Origin: Candidatus Nomurabacteria bacterium
GTDB lineage: Bacteria > Patescibacteriota > Minisyncoccia > Phycocordibacterales > Phycocordibacteraceae
Assembly (NCBI GenBank): GCA_943353835.1
Contig: CALRBA010000003.1
Span: 1-61,730 of the forward strand
Direction: 5' to 3'
DNA length: 61,730 bases
Made by a program: the position numbers and the translations under genes. Positions 28,700-38,833 of the stretch are shown here, in pieces. Each line of letters opens with the position of its first letter. Position 1 is the stretch's first letter. Under the pieces are notes generated by a model. The model saw nothing but the letters and a program-made list of their open reading frames with translations. It made no database searches and was not told the DNA's origin.

Positions 28700-29797
28700 A
28701 TGTTGAAGATAGGCATTGTCGGATTACCGAACGTGGGGAAGTCCACGCTTTTTAATGCGCTTACCAAGGCGTCTGTGCCGGCGGAGAATTATCCATTCTG
28801 CACCATTGACCCATCTGTCGGGATAGTCGGCGTGCCTGACACTAGACTCCAGAAACTATCAGAGCTTCAGAAGTCAGAAAGAACGATTCCAGCGGCGATA
28901 GAGTTCGTGGATATTGCGGGACTGGTGAAGGGCGCCGCAGAGGGTGAAGGATTAGGCAATCAGTTTTTGGCGAATATTAGAGAAACAGATGCGATTCTCC
29001 AAGTCGTGAGATTTTTTGACGACACGAACATCGTGCATGTTGATAATGAGGTTGAGCCGTATAAAGATATTGAAGTCATCAATCTTGAACTCGTCCTCGC
29101 CGATGCCGAGCAGGTGAGGAAACGTCGCGACAAGATTGTAGGGGAAGTGCGTTCCGGCGACAAGAAATTTATCGCTGAGGACGCAGCGCTCGCAAAAGTG
29201 GAACAAGCCTTTTCACAAGGCAAATTCGCGCTTCACTCCGGACTCGTTGACGATGAAAAGAAAAGTATCTCGCATTTGAATCTCCTCACGATGAAGCCGA
29301 TTCTGTATGCATTAAATAAAAAAAGTGGCGGACATAATTTAGACGAGCTTGCGGACGGGCGCGCGGAGCGCGCGTATGAATTAATAAAGTCACTCGGCTC
29401 GCGCTATGTGATGGTAGACGCCGCGACGGAGAGAGAGTTGAATGATGTTGCGGACACTGACCGACAAAGCTTCCGACAAGAACTTGGTGTGAATGAAGAT
29501 GGTTTGACCGGACTGATACGAGGCGCATACGACATTCTCAATTTAATTTCATTTTTTACAACAGGTGAGGACGAGACGCGCGCGTGGACCATTCCACGCG
29601 GGAGCGCGGCGCCCGCTGCGGGCGCCGCCATCCATCAGGATTTTGAGGATAAATTCATTCGCGCCGAAGTCGTCTCCACCGACGACCTTCTCTCTACCGG
29701 CTCGTGGGCCGTAGCGCGCGAAAGCGCCAAGCTCGCGACCTGTGGCAAGGACTACATCGTCAAAGACGGCGATGTGCTAGTATTTCTACATGGATAA
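28700..29797 (+). CDS. ychF: Redox-regulated ATPase YchF
   Basis: KIGIVGLPNVGKSTLFNALTKA..AENYPFCTIDPSVGIV..FVDIAGLVKGAAEGEGLGNQFLANIRE..ISFFTTGEDETRAWTI..IHQDFEDKFIRAEV. Confidence 0.96.
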   Translation: MLKIGIVGLPNVGKSTLFNALTKASVPAENYPFCTIDPSVGIVGVPDTRLQKLSELQKSERTIPAAIEFVDIAGLVKGAAEGEGLGNQFLANIRETDAILQVVRFFDDTNIVHVDNEVEPYKDIEVINLELVLADAEQVRKRRDKIVGEVRSGDKKFIAEDAALAKVEQAFSQGKFALHSGLVDDEKKSISHLNLLTMKPILYALNKKSGGHNLDELADGRAERAYELIKSLGSRYVMVDAATERELNDVADTDRQSFRQELGVNEDGLTGLIRGAYDILNLISFFTTGEDETRAWTIPRGSAAPAAGAAIHQDFEDKFIRAEVVSTDDLLSTGSWAVARESAKLATCGKDYIVKDGDVLVFLHG

Positions 29798-30740
29798 ACC
29801 TAAAACAACAGCGAAGGATTTCTTCTTGTGGGCGGGGGCGATGGTCGCGTTTTATTGGAGTGTGCTCGCGTTTATATTTCTAATCTTTGATTATATAAAC
29901 TATACGTTCCCAAACCCACTTGGTTATTATACTACCGACCCGTACCAGAGCGGTATCAGCTACGGGATGGCTTCAATCATCGTTCTCTTGCCAATCTTCA
30001 TGTTCCTTATGCGACTCATACGGGCAGACATAGTTAAAGACTCTTCGCGCAAGGAGATTTGGGTGCGTCGCTGGGTTCTGATTCTAACCCTCTTCATCGC
30101 CGGCGTCACCATCGCCGTTGACTTGATTATCCTTCTCACTACCTTCCTTAACGGAGAAGCTCTCACGACAGGATTCTTACTCAAAGTACTCGTCATCTTC
30201 CTCGTTGCAGCGGGAGTGTTTATGCATTTTATCGCAGACTTGAAGGGGTATTGGGACTTGTGGCCACTCCGCAAGAGCTATGTAGGCATCGGTGTAACAA
30301 TTCTCGCAATCGTGACAATAGTCGCCGGTTTCTTCATCGTCGGCACGCCAGAGCAGGCGCGCCTACAGCGCTTTGACGCGCAGAAGGTGAGCGATTTGCA
30401 GAACATACAATCGCAGGTCGTGTATTACTGGCAGGCGAAGCAGGTATTGCCGAGCGCGATGAATGACCTCAATAATTCTCTCAACTACGGTTCTGTTCCG
30501 ATTGACTCTCAAACTGGAGAGCCGTATGTCTATCAGGCTACAGGAGAGCTCTCGTTCAAGCTTTGCGCAGCGTTTAACGCAGAGAGTCGCGCGAGTCAGA
30601 ATGTATATTATGAATCTCGTGCAACGATGCCTGTGCCGACAGGAGGTAAAGAAATGATGCAGGACAATTGGCAACACGGCATGGGTCAAGTGTGCTTTGA
30701 CCGCACGATTGACCCCAGCTTCTACCCGCCACTCAAATAA
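29790..30740 (+). CDS. DUF5671-like membrane protein
   Basis: KTTAKDFFLWAGAMVAFYWSVLAFIFLIFDYINYTFP plus further TM segments and a soluble C-terminal domain. Confidence 0.7.
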   Translation: MDKPKTTAKDFFLWAGAMVAFYWSVLAFIFLIFDYINYTFPNPLGYYTTDPYQSGISYGMASIIVLLPIFMFLMRLIRADIVKDSSRKEIWVRRWVLILTLFIAGVTIAVDLIILLTTFLNGEALTTGFLLKVLVIFLVAAGVFMHFIADLKGYWDLWPLRKSYVGIGVTILAIVTIVAGFFIVGTPEQARLQRFDAQKVSDLQNIQSQVVYYWQAKQVLPSAMNDLNNSLNYGSVPIDSQTGEPYVYQATGELSFKLCAAFNAESRASQNVYYESRATMPVPTGGKEMMQDNWQHGMGQVCFDRTIDPSFYPPLK

Positions 30741-30742
30741 GG

Positions 30743-33076
30743 ATGGCATACGACCATAAAGAAATTGAAAAAAAAGCGAGAGAGAAATGGTCCGGTCTTG
30801 ACCTCTATCACTCTGACTTAACCGACGACACGAGAGAGCTCTATTATCTGCTCGTAGAATTTCCGTATCCCTCGGGCGACCTGCATATAGGTCATTGGTA
30901 TGCATTCGCAGTAACTGACATCTATGCGCGTCTCTTGCGCATGCGCGGAAAGAACGTACTTTTCCCGATTGGCTTTGACGCCTTCGGCCTGCCCGCCGAG
31001 AATGCGGCTATTAAGCACGGTGTGAATCCGAAAGAATGGACGTATGAGAACATGGCGCGTATGCGCGAACAACTCGCGACAATGGGCTCCTCGTTTGATT
31101 GGAGTAAAGAGGTGGTAACCTGCGAACCGAGCTACTACCAGTGGACGCAATGGCTCTTTACTAAACTATTTGAACACAATCTCGCCGAGCGGCGCCTCGC
31201 GGCGGTGAAGTGGTGCCCCAAAGATCAGACCGTGCTCGCGAACGAACAGGTGGTGGACGGCGCCTGTGAGCGATGCGGAACATCTGTAGAAGAGAAGCAT
31301 CTCACACAGTGGTTTTTGAAGATTACCAGTTACGCCGAGCGCCTTCTCACCGGCTTGGACACATTGTCGTGGCGCGAAGAGATTAAGGACGCGCAGAGAG
31401 CGTGGATAGGGAAGTCGGAGGGAGCGAAACTGAAATTCAGTTTGCAGTTTACAGGTGGCAGTGAACAGGAGGAACTGCAAACTGTAAGTAGCAACCTGCA
31501 AGCTGTTGAGGTTTTCACCACGCGACCAGACACAGTGTTCGGCGCGACCTACGTCGTGCTCGCGCCAGAACATCCGCTCGTTTTGTCACTGATGAAAAAA
31601 GTTTTAAATAAAAAAGACGTTAAAAAATATGTAAGCGCGACAGCCAAAAAAACAGAGAGAGAGCGGAGCGAGAATAAAGAGAAGACCGGAGTAAAGATGG
31701 AGGGCGTTTCTGCGATTAATCCGGCGACAAAAGAAGAAATCCCAATTTACGTCGCCGACTATGTGCTCGGCTCCTACGGCACAGGCGCGGTGATGGCCGT
31801 CCCCGCGCACGACGAACGCGATTTTGAATTCGCTAAAAAATTCAATTTGCCGATATTAGAAACTGAATTTGCAGATTGGAACACTATCGCAGAAATTGGC
31901 GGTGTGAAAACGACGCAATACCGGATTCGCGATTGGCTCGTGAGCAGACAGAGATATTGGGGGTGCCCGATACCAATCGTGTATGACCCAGAGGGGAAGC
32001 CTCACGCAATTCCCGCCGAACACCTACCGTGGCTCCTGCCGACTGATGTGGACTTCAAGCCGACCGGCAAGGCACCACTTGCTTCTTCAAAAGAATTGCA
32101 GGAACGCGTAACCAAGATTTTCGGCGAGGGTTGGACGCCGGAGTACGATACTCTTGATACATTCGTTGACTCATCATGGTACTTCTTGCGGTACTTTGAT
32201 TCTAAAAATGCGCATAATTTTTCTAATGCAGAATTGATGAAGAAATGGCTACCGATTAATCGCTATTCGGGTGGGAGCGAGCATACCACTATGCACCTGC
32301 TCTACGCGCGATTCTTTATAAAAGTGCTCTACGACCTAGCACTCGTGCCGGTAGATGAGCCGTTTACAGAGCGCTTTAACCGCGGAATAATCATGGGTCC
32401 CGACGGGGCTAAGATGAGTAAGTCCAAAGGAAATGTAGTAAATCCAGATGAATTCGTTCTGAAGTATGGCGCAGACGCTGTGAGAATCTATCTCGCCTTC
32501 ATCGGCCCCTATAACGAGCCGAGGAGCTACCCGTGGAGTCTGGAAGGCGTCGCCTCGATGCGTAAGTTCCTTGACCGCGTCTCCCGTCTCGTGGAGAAAG
32601 CGGATTCAAAAGCGGTTTCTGATTCTTTAAATCAGGCGTTCGCGCGAACGAGTCAGAAAATTTCTGAAGACGGCAATAGGTTTAAATTCAATACCAGCGT
32701 TGCGGCGCTCATGATTCTCGTAAATGAACTGGAGGCGCTTGAGACGGTTCCGAAATCTGCGCTCACACAGCTCGTTATCATGCTCGCGCCGTTTGCTCCG
32801 CATCTCGCCGAACATCTCTGGGAAAAATTGGGAGAGGAGGGGAGTGTACACCAACAGTTATGGCCAGTCGCATCAATAATTACTGCGAGCGAGAATGAGG
32901 TTGTTGTGCAGGTAAACGGCAAGCGTCGCGGTTCGATTACACTCACCGTAAATGGCTCCGAGTCTGACGCGCTCACTGCTGCCCAAGTAATTCCAGCAGT
33001 GGTGGCCGCGCTGGCCGGGAAAGAGCCAAAACGCGTTGTGTATGTACCTGGCAAGATTATAAACCTTGTGGTATAA
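30743..33076 (+). CDS. leuS: Leucine--tRNA ligase
   Basis: LVEFPYPSGDLHIGHWYAFAVTDIYAR..FPIGFDAFGLPAENAAIKHG..GTGAVMAVPAHDERDFEFA..GPDGAKMSKSKGNVVNPDE. Confidence 0.97.
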   Translation: MAYDHKEIEKKAREKWSGLDLYHSDLTDDTRELYYLLVEFPYPSGDLHIGHWYAFAVTDIYARLLRMRGKNVLFPIGFDAFGLPAENAAIKHGVNPKEWTYENMARMREQLATMGSSFDWSKEVVTCEPSYYQWTQWLFTKLFEHNLAERRLAAVKWCPKDQTVLANEQVVDGACERCGTSVEEKHLTQWFLKITSYAERLLTGLDTLSWREEIKDAQRAWIGKSEGAKLKFSLQFTGGSEQEELQTVSSNLQAVEVFTTRPDTVFGATYVVLAPEHPLVLSLMKKVLNKKDVKKYVSATAKKTERERSENKEKTGVKMEGVSAINPATKEEIPIYVADYVLGSYGTGAVMAVPAHDERDFEFAKKFNLPILETEFADWNTIAEIGGVKTTQYRIRDWLVSRQRYWGCPIPIVYDPEGKPHAIPAEHLPWLLPTDVDFKPTGKAPLASSKELQERVTKIFGEGWTPEYDTLDTFVDSSWYFLRYFDSKNAHNFSNAELMKKWLPINRYSGGSEHTTMHLLYARFFIKVLYDLALVPVDEPFTERFNRGIIMGPDGAKMSKSKGNVVNPDEFVLKYGADAVRIYLAFIGPYNEPRSYPWSLEGVASMRKFLDRVSRLVEKADSKAVSDSLNQAFARTSQKISEDGNRFKFNTSVAALMILVNELEALETVPKSALTQLVIMLAPFAPHLAEHLWEKLGEEGSVHQQLWPVASIITASENEVVVQVNGKRRGSITLTVNGSESDALTAAQVIPAVVAALAGKEPKRVVYVPGKIINLVV
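31438..31505. repeat. Insertion-like palindromic segment in leuS
   Basis: cagtttgcagtt ... aactgcaaactg plus acctgcaagctg. Confidence 0.75.
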
Positions 33077-33133
33077 TTCCGACAATCGTGCGTGGGGTTG
33101 ACTTATTATAAGGCATACTGTAAATTACATCAC

Positions 33134-34210
33134 ATGAATAAGGGCATACATGCGAAGAAGAGTGGCAAGGTGGGTAGTAAATCCGCCACATTTTCATTTG
33201 ATAGCGCAATGCTTGTGAAAAAACTTCTTTCTGCAGCGTCGGAGCGCGCCCGCGAAGTACTCGTACGCCGTTTTGGTTTGGGCACCAACACCGAGCGCGA
33301 GACGCTTGAATCTATCGGCGACCGAACCAGTATCACGCGCGAGCGCGTTCGCCAAATTGAGGCTGCCGGTCTTGATGCTGTTAGAGTGAGTAAAGCGTTT
33401 AAGGATTCCATCGGAGCATTTGAAGAAATCACACAGTATATACATTCTATCGGCGCCATCGTGCCTGAAGAGACTCTTCTTTCAGCACTCGGCAAGGATG
33501 AAAAGAGCCGTAACCGTTTCCGTTTTTTCCTCGTAGTTAATTCCGCATTTTTCCGCGAACGCGAGACGAACGACTTTCTAGCACGCTGGCACGTTGACCA
33601 CGCGACCGCTAAGCATATTCACGATGCGCTTTCAAAACTCTATTCGTCTCTTTCTGACGACGATGTGATGTCCGAGGGAGCACTTCTTGACCGTTTTCTT
33701 GACGAACTTAAGGAGGTGAACGACTCGTATAAGAATGATGAGGTGTTGAAACGCTGGCTATCGCTTTCTAAACACATCGGTAGTAATCCGCTTGCCGAGT
33801 GGGGTCGTGCCACGGCGCCGGCCATCCGTATCAAAGGCGTTCGCGACTATGCGTATCTCGCCATAAAACGTCACGGGGAACCGATGCACTTCTCCGAAGT
33901 GGCTTCGACGATTGGTTCTCTCTTCTCTAAGAAGGCGCACATTGCCACAACGCACAACGAACTCATTAAGGACCCTCGCTTCGTGCTCGTCGGGCGCGGT
34001 ATCTACGCGCTTACCGAATGGGGCTATACGCCGGGAGTCGTACGCGATGTTATCCGCGAGACACTTGAGAAAACAGGTCCTCTGAAGAAGGATGAAATCA
34101 TACAACACGTTAAGAAGGCGCGTTTCGTCAAGGACAATACCATTCTTGTGAATCTGAACGACTCACGTTACTTCAAACGAATGAAAGACGGGCGGTACGC
34201 AGCTGTTTAA
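33134..34210 (+). CDS. Sigma-70 region 4-like HTH protein with HARE-HTH-like C-terminal domain(s)
   Basis: ERAREVLVRRFGLGTNTERETLESIGDRTSITRERVRQIEAAGLDAV (sigma r4) and YAYLAIKRHGEPMHFSEVASTI..DPRFVLVGRGIYALTEWGY..TGPLKKDEIIQHVKKARFVKDNTILVNLNDSRYFKRMKDGRYAAV. Confidence 0.8.
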   Translation: MNKGIHAKKSGKVGSKSATFSFDSAMLVKKLLSAASERAREVLVRRFGLGTNTERETLESIGDRTSITRERVRQIEAAGLDAVRVSKAFKDSIGAFEEITQYIHSIGAIVPEETLLSALGKDEKSRNRFRFFLVVNSAFFRERETNDFLARWHVDHATAKHIHDALSKLYSSLSDDDVMSEGALLDRFLDELKEVNDSYKNDEVLKRWLSLSKHIGSNPLAEWGRATAPAIRIKGVRDYAYLAIKRHGEPMHFSEVASTIGSLFSKKAHIATTHNELIKDPRFVLVGRGIYALTEWGYTPGVVRDVIRETLEKTGPLKKDEIIQHVKKARFVKDNTILVNLNDSRYFKRMKDGRYAAV

Positions 34211-34219
34211 ACACACTAT

Positions 34220-34259
34220 AAACAATCCGCATCCGCCGATAGGCGGATGCGGATTGTTT
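34220..34259 (+). terminator. Strong intrinsic terminator
   Basis: 18-bp perfect stem aaacaatccgcatccgcc gata ggcggatgcggattgttt followed by t-rich tract. Confidence 0.85.
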
Positions 34260-34278
34260 TCTTGCTATACTGAAACTG

Positions 34279-35643
34279 ATGATACCGTTTATGAAGGCAG
34301 TTGAGGCTCTGCGTAAATCGTTTACAGGCAAGACTGGTGTCAGACTTGAACCGTGGCCTCTGTTCGTTTTCGGATTGGTAATACTCTTTATGGCATATAT
34401 CTTTATGCCAAAAATTGTTTCGTTGGCTTTCTCAATATCTCTGTTTCTCGCACCGCTTTGGTTGCCGTTCCTTCTCGTCGGCGGCGCTAAAGCGCTTTGG
34501 CTTACATTAAAACGAAGTGAATTTATCGCTTCAAGAAATAACGTTCTCCTAGAGATTAAGCCACCGCGCAATCTGGTGAAGACACCCCTCGCGATGGAGG
34601 CATTTATTTCCAGCATCCATTTATCTCCGTTAGAGAGCAATTGGTATGCGGTTTGGATTAAAGGAGGTGTTCGCCCATGGTGGTCGCTGGAAATCGCGTC
34701 TTTTGAAGGGAGGGTGCACTTCTTCATCTGGACACAGGCGAATTATCGCCGAATCGTAGAATCGCAGATGTATGCGCAATATCCAGGTGTGCAGATAGTT
34801 GAAGCTCCTGATTATACGAAATTGATTAGTGCAGACCCGGAAGAGTGGAGTGTCTGGGGAACTGATTTTAAACAGTCCAACGAAGACCCTCTACCGATTA
34901 AGACATATATAGAATACGGGATGGACAAGGTGCAGAAGGAGCCTGAACAGGTAGACCCTCTCGCGAATCTCATTGAATTTATGGGCTCAATAGGGAAGGG
35001 TGAGTATCTCTGGCTCCAATACGTTATTAGAGTTCATAAAGGAGAGAAATATCATAAGACTAATAAAAAAGGTAAAGCATATACATGGAAGGATCAAGCT
35101 GAAGAGCTTGTAGATGAGATTCGTAAGAAGACGCGCGACTCTTATATAGACCCCATATCTGGCGAAGAGCGACCCGGATTCCCGAATCCGACTAAGGGTC
35201 AATCGGAGAAAATTGCCGCTATTGAACGTAATGTGTCCAAACTCGCCTTTGACGTCGGAGCGCGTTCAATCTATATAGCGAAACCTGACAAATTCAATCC
35301 TGTGATGATTACCCACATGATTAGTCTCTTTAAGCCCTTTAATACAGTCGGATGGAACGATATCAACTCAAGTGACTGGCTGAAACGGTTTGACGATTAT
35401 CCTTGGGAAGTAGGTGCGGCTAAAATGAAAAAGCATTATTCGCGCAAGCTTGTAGAGGCGTTCCGTCGCAGACAGTTTTTCCACGACCCGTTTTATTACG
35501 GGGTTTCTAAAGACGAAATAATGGTGATGAGTACAGAAGAAATCGCGACCATCTTCCATATCCCGTCAAGTTCTGTCGGGACACCTGGGCTAGAACGCAT
35601 TCAATCTGCGACAGGCGAAGCTCCTTCCAATCTGCCTACATAA
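34279..35643 (+). CDS. Conserved membrane-anchored hypothetical protein
   Basis: Two N-terminal TM segments (WPLFVFGLVILFMAYIFM; LAFSISLFLAPLWLPFLLVGGA) and a ~350-aa soluble domain. Confidence 0.65.
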   Translation: MIPFMKAVEALRKSFTGKTGVRLEPWPLFVFGLVILFMAYIFMPKIVSLAFSISLFLAPLWLPFLLVGGAKALWLTLKRSEFIASRNNVLLEIKPPRNLVKTPLAMEAFISSIHLSPLESNWYAVWIKGGVRPWWSLEIASFEGRVHFFIWTQANYRRIVESQMYAQYPGVQIVEAPDYTKLISADPEEWSVWGTDFKQSNEDPLPIKTYIEYGMDKVQKEPEQVDPLANLIEFMGSIGKGEYLWLQYVIRVHKGEKYHKTNKKGKAYTWKDQAEELVDEIRKKTRDSYIDPISGEERPGFPNPTKGQSEKIAAIERNVSKLAFDVGARSIYIAKPDKFNPVMITHMISLFKPFNTVGWNDINSSDWLKRFDDYPWEVGAAKMKKHYSRKLVEAFRRRQFFHDPFYYGVSKDEIMVMSTEEIATIFHIPSSSVGTPGLERIQSATGEAPSNLPT

Positions 35644-35647
35644 CCGT

Positions 35648-36616
35648 ATGGATCCCGTTAGAAATTTTTGCAAACTTTATGTGTGGTGGTTCTGTTCATT
35701 CACCGTCGCCGTAGTCCTCGTCGGCGGTTATACGTTACTGTTCGCATCGCCGTCAGACTTTCCTTCAGGGAGCATTGTAGTCATTGTTCGCGGAGCGTCA
35801 GTGTCTGACATATCTAAACAATTATCAGACGCGAATATAATTAAGCACCAATCAGTCTTGAATTTAATACTACGAATTTCCGGAGCGAGTTCTAACGTGA
35901 AGTCCGGCGGATATCTTTTTAAAAATCCGGAAAATGTATTTACAATTGCAAATCGGCTAGCCACTGGCGCGTACGGTCTCCCTCCGGTTCGTATCACATT
36001 TCCGGAAGGCATAACGGTGCGCGACATAGCAGAAAAAATTGTTGAGACACTACCTCTCATATCCGAATCAGATTTTATTTCGCTTGGTAAATCGTATGAG
36101 GGATATCTATTTCCTGACACGTATCTTTTCCCGCCGGACGCGACGGCTCAGTCTGTAATTGACACGATGCGCGCTAACTTTGATTTAAAAATTGTCCCGT
36201 TATTGAGCGAGATTAAAGCCTCCGGACACTCAATTGCAGACATTGTCATTATTGCATCTCTAGTAGAAAAAGAAGCGCGAACGATTGAAAGCAAGCGTAT
36301 TGTGGCAGGTATTTTATGGAACCGATTAAAACTCGGTATGCCACTTCAAGTAGATGCGGTGTTCGGCTACATTTTTAACCGCGACACATACTCGCCGTCA
36401 TATGAAGATTTAAAAGTCGCTTCACCATATAACACCTATCTCCACACCGGTCTTCCTCCCGGACCGATAGCTAATCCAGGGCTTGAGAGCATTCAAGCGG
36501 CACTGAACCCGACAAAAACAAATTATCTCTACTACCTAACTGGCAAAGATGATTTAATGCATTACGCCACCACCTACGCGGAGCATCAGACGAATCAGAG
36601 AAAATACCTAAAATAA
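35648..36616 (+). CDS. mltG: Endolytic transglycosylase MltG
   Basis: VIVRGASVSDISKQLSDANII..ITFPEGITVRDIAEKI..YEGYLFPDTYLFPPDATAQSVIDTM..IIASLVEKEA..VAGILWNRLKLGMPLQVDA..YNTYLHTGLPPGPIANPGLESIQAALNP. Confidence 0.95.
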   Translation: MDPVRNFCKLYVWWFCSFTVAVVLVGGYTLLFASPSDFPSGSIVVIVRGASVSDISKQLSDANIIKHQSVLNLILRISGASSNVKSGGYLFKNPENVFTIANRLATGAYGLPPVRITFPEGITVRDIAEKIVETLPLISESDFISLGKSYEGYLFPDTYLFPPDATAQSVIDTMRANFDLKIVPLLSEIKASGHSIADIVIIASLVEKEARTIESKRIVAGILWNRLKLGMPLQVDAVFGYIFNRDTYSPSYEDLKVASPYNTYLHTGLPPGPIANPGLESIQAALNPTKTNYLYYLTGKDDLMHYATTYAEHQTNQRKYLK

Positions 36617-36736
36617 CTCTCTGCCGAGAGGGGCTTGACAGCGGGTCAAAAGGGTGTATTATAGTAAATGGGAATTCGTGTCGGCATTGCCCGTGGGGGC
36701 GATGGATGCGAAGGCTCGTTGACAGAGGAGAACGGT

Positions 36737-37801
36737 ATGAGAACGATTGTACGTTTGGCAGTAATCCTGTTCGTGGTGGTGACTTCGGTTGCCTTCGGAG
36801 CGCAAGATATGCAGCAGAAGTACACGGTGCAGAAGGGAGATAACCTCTGGAACTTATCAGGGGATAGACTTCGTGATCCGTTGATGTGGCAGCAAGTAGT
36901 GAAGGACAACCCCTTCCTCGCACAGCCCGGACGCAAGTTCGAGCAGGACGGTAAGACGGTTGTCGTGATTCGCCCAGGCGAAAAGTTGGTTGGTCTCGAG
37001 AAGTTCGGGATCACACCGGCGTTGCCTGCACCGATAGACGCGTTACCAGTAGTAGACCTGAAAGGGTCTGAAACGGGGAACTCGTCATTGCCGTGGTCGA
37101 TCTGGGCAATTCTCGCAATTATTGCAGCGCTGACTGCATGGTGGCTACTTGAGCGAATGCTCAATAAGAGCGCGGCGACTGCGGGAACGCCAGTAGTCCC
37201 TGGGGGTGTGACTGAGCAAACGGCTCGGACACAATTTCAGGAAATGGCGGCGTTACGGCATCAGAGAGCGACCGGCACCTCGCTTCCCACGCAACAGTTC
37301 ATTGTGGTGGATCAAGTTGCGGGACGTATCTCCGGTGTCATGAACGTTCGCTACGCGGATGGTCGTGAAGTGCCACGTCGCCTAAAAGGCGAGCGTGCAT
37401 TCCGTGCGAATGTTCGCTTTCCGAACGGTACAGTGGAAACTCTGTATATGTTGCAGGCGTGTGGCAACGACCTGCGGTACGGCGGAATCAGCCGTTATCT
37501 GCCCGGACCGGAATTTCGGTTCGAGCCGGATGCCCAGCAAGCCACAGCATCGGTTGTACCCGCACCAGCGGCTACTGCAGCACCGGCGCCGGCGCTTGCT
37601 ATCGTTCCGGCAGCGGCACAAGAACCTGCGGCCGCAACACAGCAGGATGAGGCGACGTTCCGGTTTGAGTTCAAACCGGCAAACGACACCGAACCCGGTC
37701 TGGTGAGGGTCAAGGGCGCAAAGCCCAACTTCAATGTCAGTATGGCCAAAGACGGCACGGTGACATTGCGGTATCAGCCGATCGAAGCGTATCGTAAATA
37801 G
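36737..37801 (+). CDS. LysM-domain exported protein
   Basis: Signal peptide MRTIVRLAVILFVVVTSVAFGA, then QKYTVQKGDNLWNLSGDRLRDPLMWQQVVKDNPF, a C-terminal TM and a soluble domain. Confidence 0.75.
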   Translation: MRTIVRLAVILFVVVTSVAFGAQDMQQKYTVQKGDNLWNLSGDRLRDPLMWQQVVKDNPFLAQPGRKFEQDGKTVVVIRPGEKLVGLEKFGITPALPAPIDALPVVDLKGSETGNSSLPWSIWAILAIIAALTAWWLLERMLNKSAATAGTPVVPGGVTEQTARTQFQEMAALRHQRATGTSLPTQQFIVVDQVAGRISGVMNVRYADGREVPRRLKGERAFRANVRFPNGTVETLYMLQACGNDLRYGGISRYLPGPEFRFEPDAQQATASVVPAPAATAAPAPALAIVPAAAQEPAAATQQDEATFRFEFKPANDTEPGLVRVKGAKPNFNVSMAKDGTVTLRYQPIEAYRK

Positions 37802-37823
37802 TACGCTTACGAGTAGTACCTTG

Positions 37824-37853
37824 AAGCCCTGCATTCGTGCAGGGCTTTTTTTA
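37824..37853 (+). terminator. Intrinsic terminator
   Basis: aagccctgca ttcg tgcagggctt followed by ttttta. Confidence 0.85.
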
Positions 37854-37882
37854 TTGAAGCAGAGGTGATTAGATGAGGAGTA

Positions 37883-38833
37883 ATGAACGTAGAAGGGAAG
37901 AAGATATATGTAGGATTATCTGGCGGGGTAGACTCGGCGGTGTCGGCGGCGCTACTTAAACAAGATGGGGCCTTAGTGACGGGTGTGTTTATCAAGGGGT
38001 GGTACCCCGAAGGGATGCCCTGCACATGGGCGACAGAGCGCAGGGATGCGATGCGAGTGGCGGCGCGACTCCACATCCCGTTCCGTACGCTTGATGCGAG
38101 CGCAGAGTACAAGAAGAGCGTGATCGATTATTTGATTAGTGAGTATCGCGCGGGGCGCACTCCGAACCCGGACGTGATGTGCAATAGGGAAGTGAAGTTT
38201 GGCGCCTTCTACCGCTTCGCTATGGCGCAAGGCGCTGACTCTATTGCGATGGGGCACTATCGTAGTGGTGAAAAAGACCAGAGTTATTTTCTATGGGCAG
38301 TGCCAAAAGAGATTTTAAATGCAACCATTTTCCCCGTAGGTAATTTAGAAAAAGATGATGTGAGAAAGCTTGCAAAAAAATTTAATCTGCCTGTGGCCGA
38401 GAAGAAAGACAGTCAGGGCATATGCTTTTTAGGAAGTGTTTCAGTCAAAGAATTTTTGGAAAAAGAATTTGGGAATGATAATCCGGCGCTTTTATATACT
38501 CTTGGTCAGCGTGTTTCGGGCGGGTATGTAGTCTGGAAGGATGTTGAAAAGAAGAAGATTAGGATTTCAAAAACTCTTGCAACTTCAAAACATATCATTC
38601 CTTTTACTAACGCGAATTGGTTTGGAGAATTCTCTACAGTTCAAGAAGCTCAGTATAGGTATCGTGGTAACCGTATACATGGACGTATTGAAAAAAATAG
38701 TTTTATTACCGTCAATTCATTACCTGAAACTCCGGCTCCAGGGCAGTCAATAGTTTTTTACTCGCCTCGCTCAAGCTCCGGCGAAGCGGGCAATGGCACA
38801 GAACTTGTCGGTGGTGGTATCATTGACGCATGA
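37883..38833 (+). CDS. mnmA: tRNA-specific 2-thiouridylase MnmA
   Basis: KIYVGLSGGVDSAVSAALLKQDGALVTGVFIKGW..GRTPNPDVMCNREVKFGAFYRFA..MGHY..KDSQGICFLGSVSVKEFL. Confidence 0.92.
   Translation: MNVEGKKIYVGLSGGVDSAVSAALLKQDGALVTGVFIKGWYPEGMPCTWATERRDAMRVAARLHIPFRTLDASAEYKKSVIDYLISEYRAGRTPNPDVMCNREVKFGAFYRFAMAQGADSIAMGHYRSGEKDQSYFLWAVPKEILNATIFPVGNLEKDDVRKLAKKFNLPVAEKKDSQGICFLGSVSVKEFLEKEFGNDNPALLYTLGQRVSGGYVVWKDVEKKKIRISKTLATSKHIIPFTNANWFGEFSTVQEAQYRYRGNRIHGRIEKNSFITVNSLPETPAPGQSIVFYSPRSSSGEAGNGTELVGGGIIDA

Noticed and set aside
29581-29628. Two hairpins in ychF (cgcgtgga..tccacgcg; gcggcgcccgc-t-gcgggcgccgc) as insertions
   Set aside because: The region WTIPRGSAAPAAGAAIHQDFE keeps standard YchF length; no extra residues.
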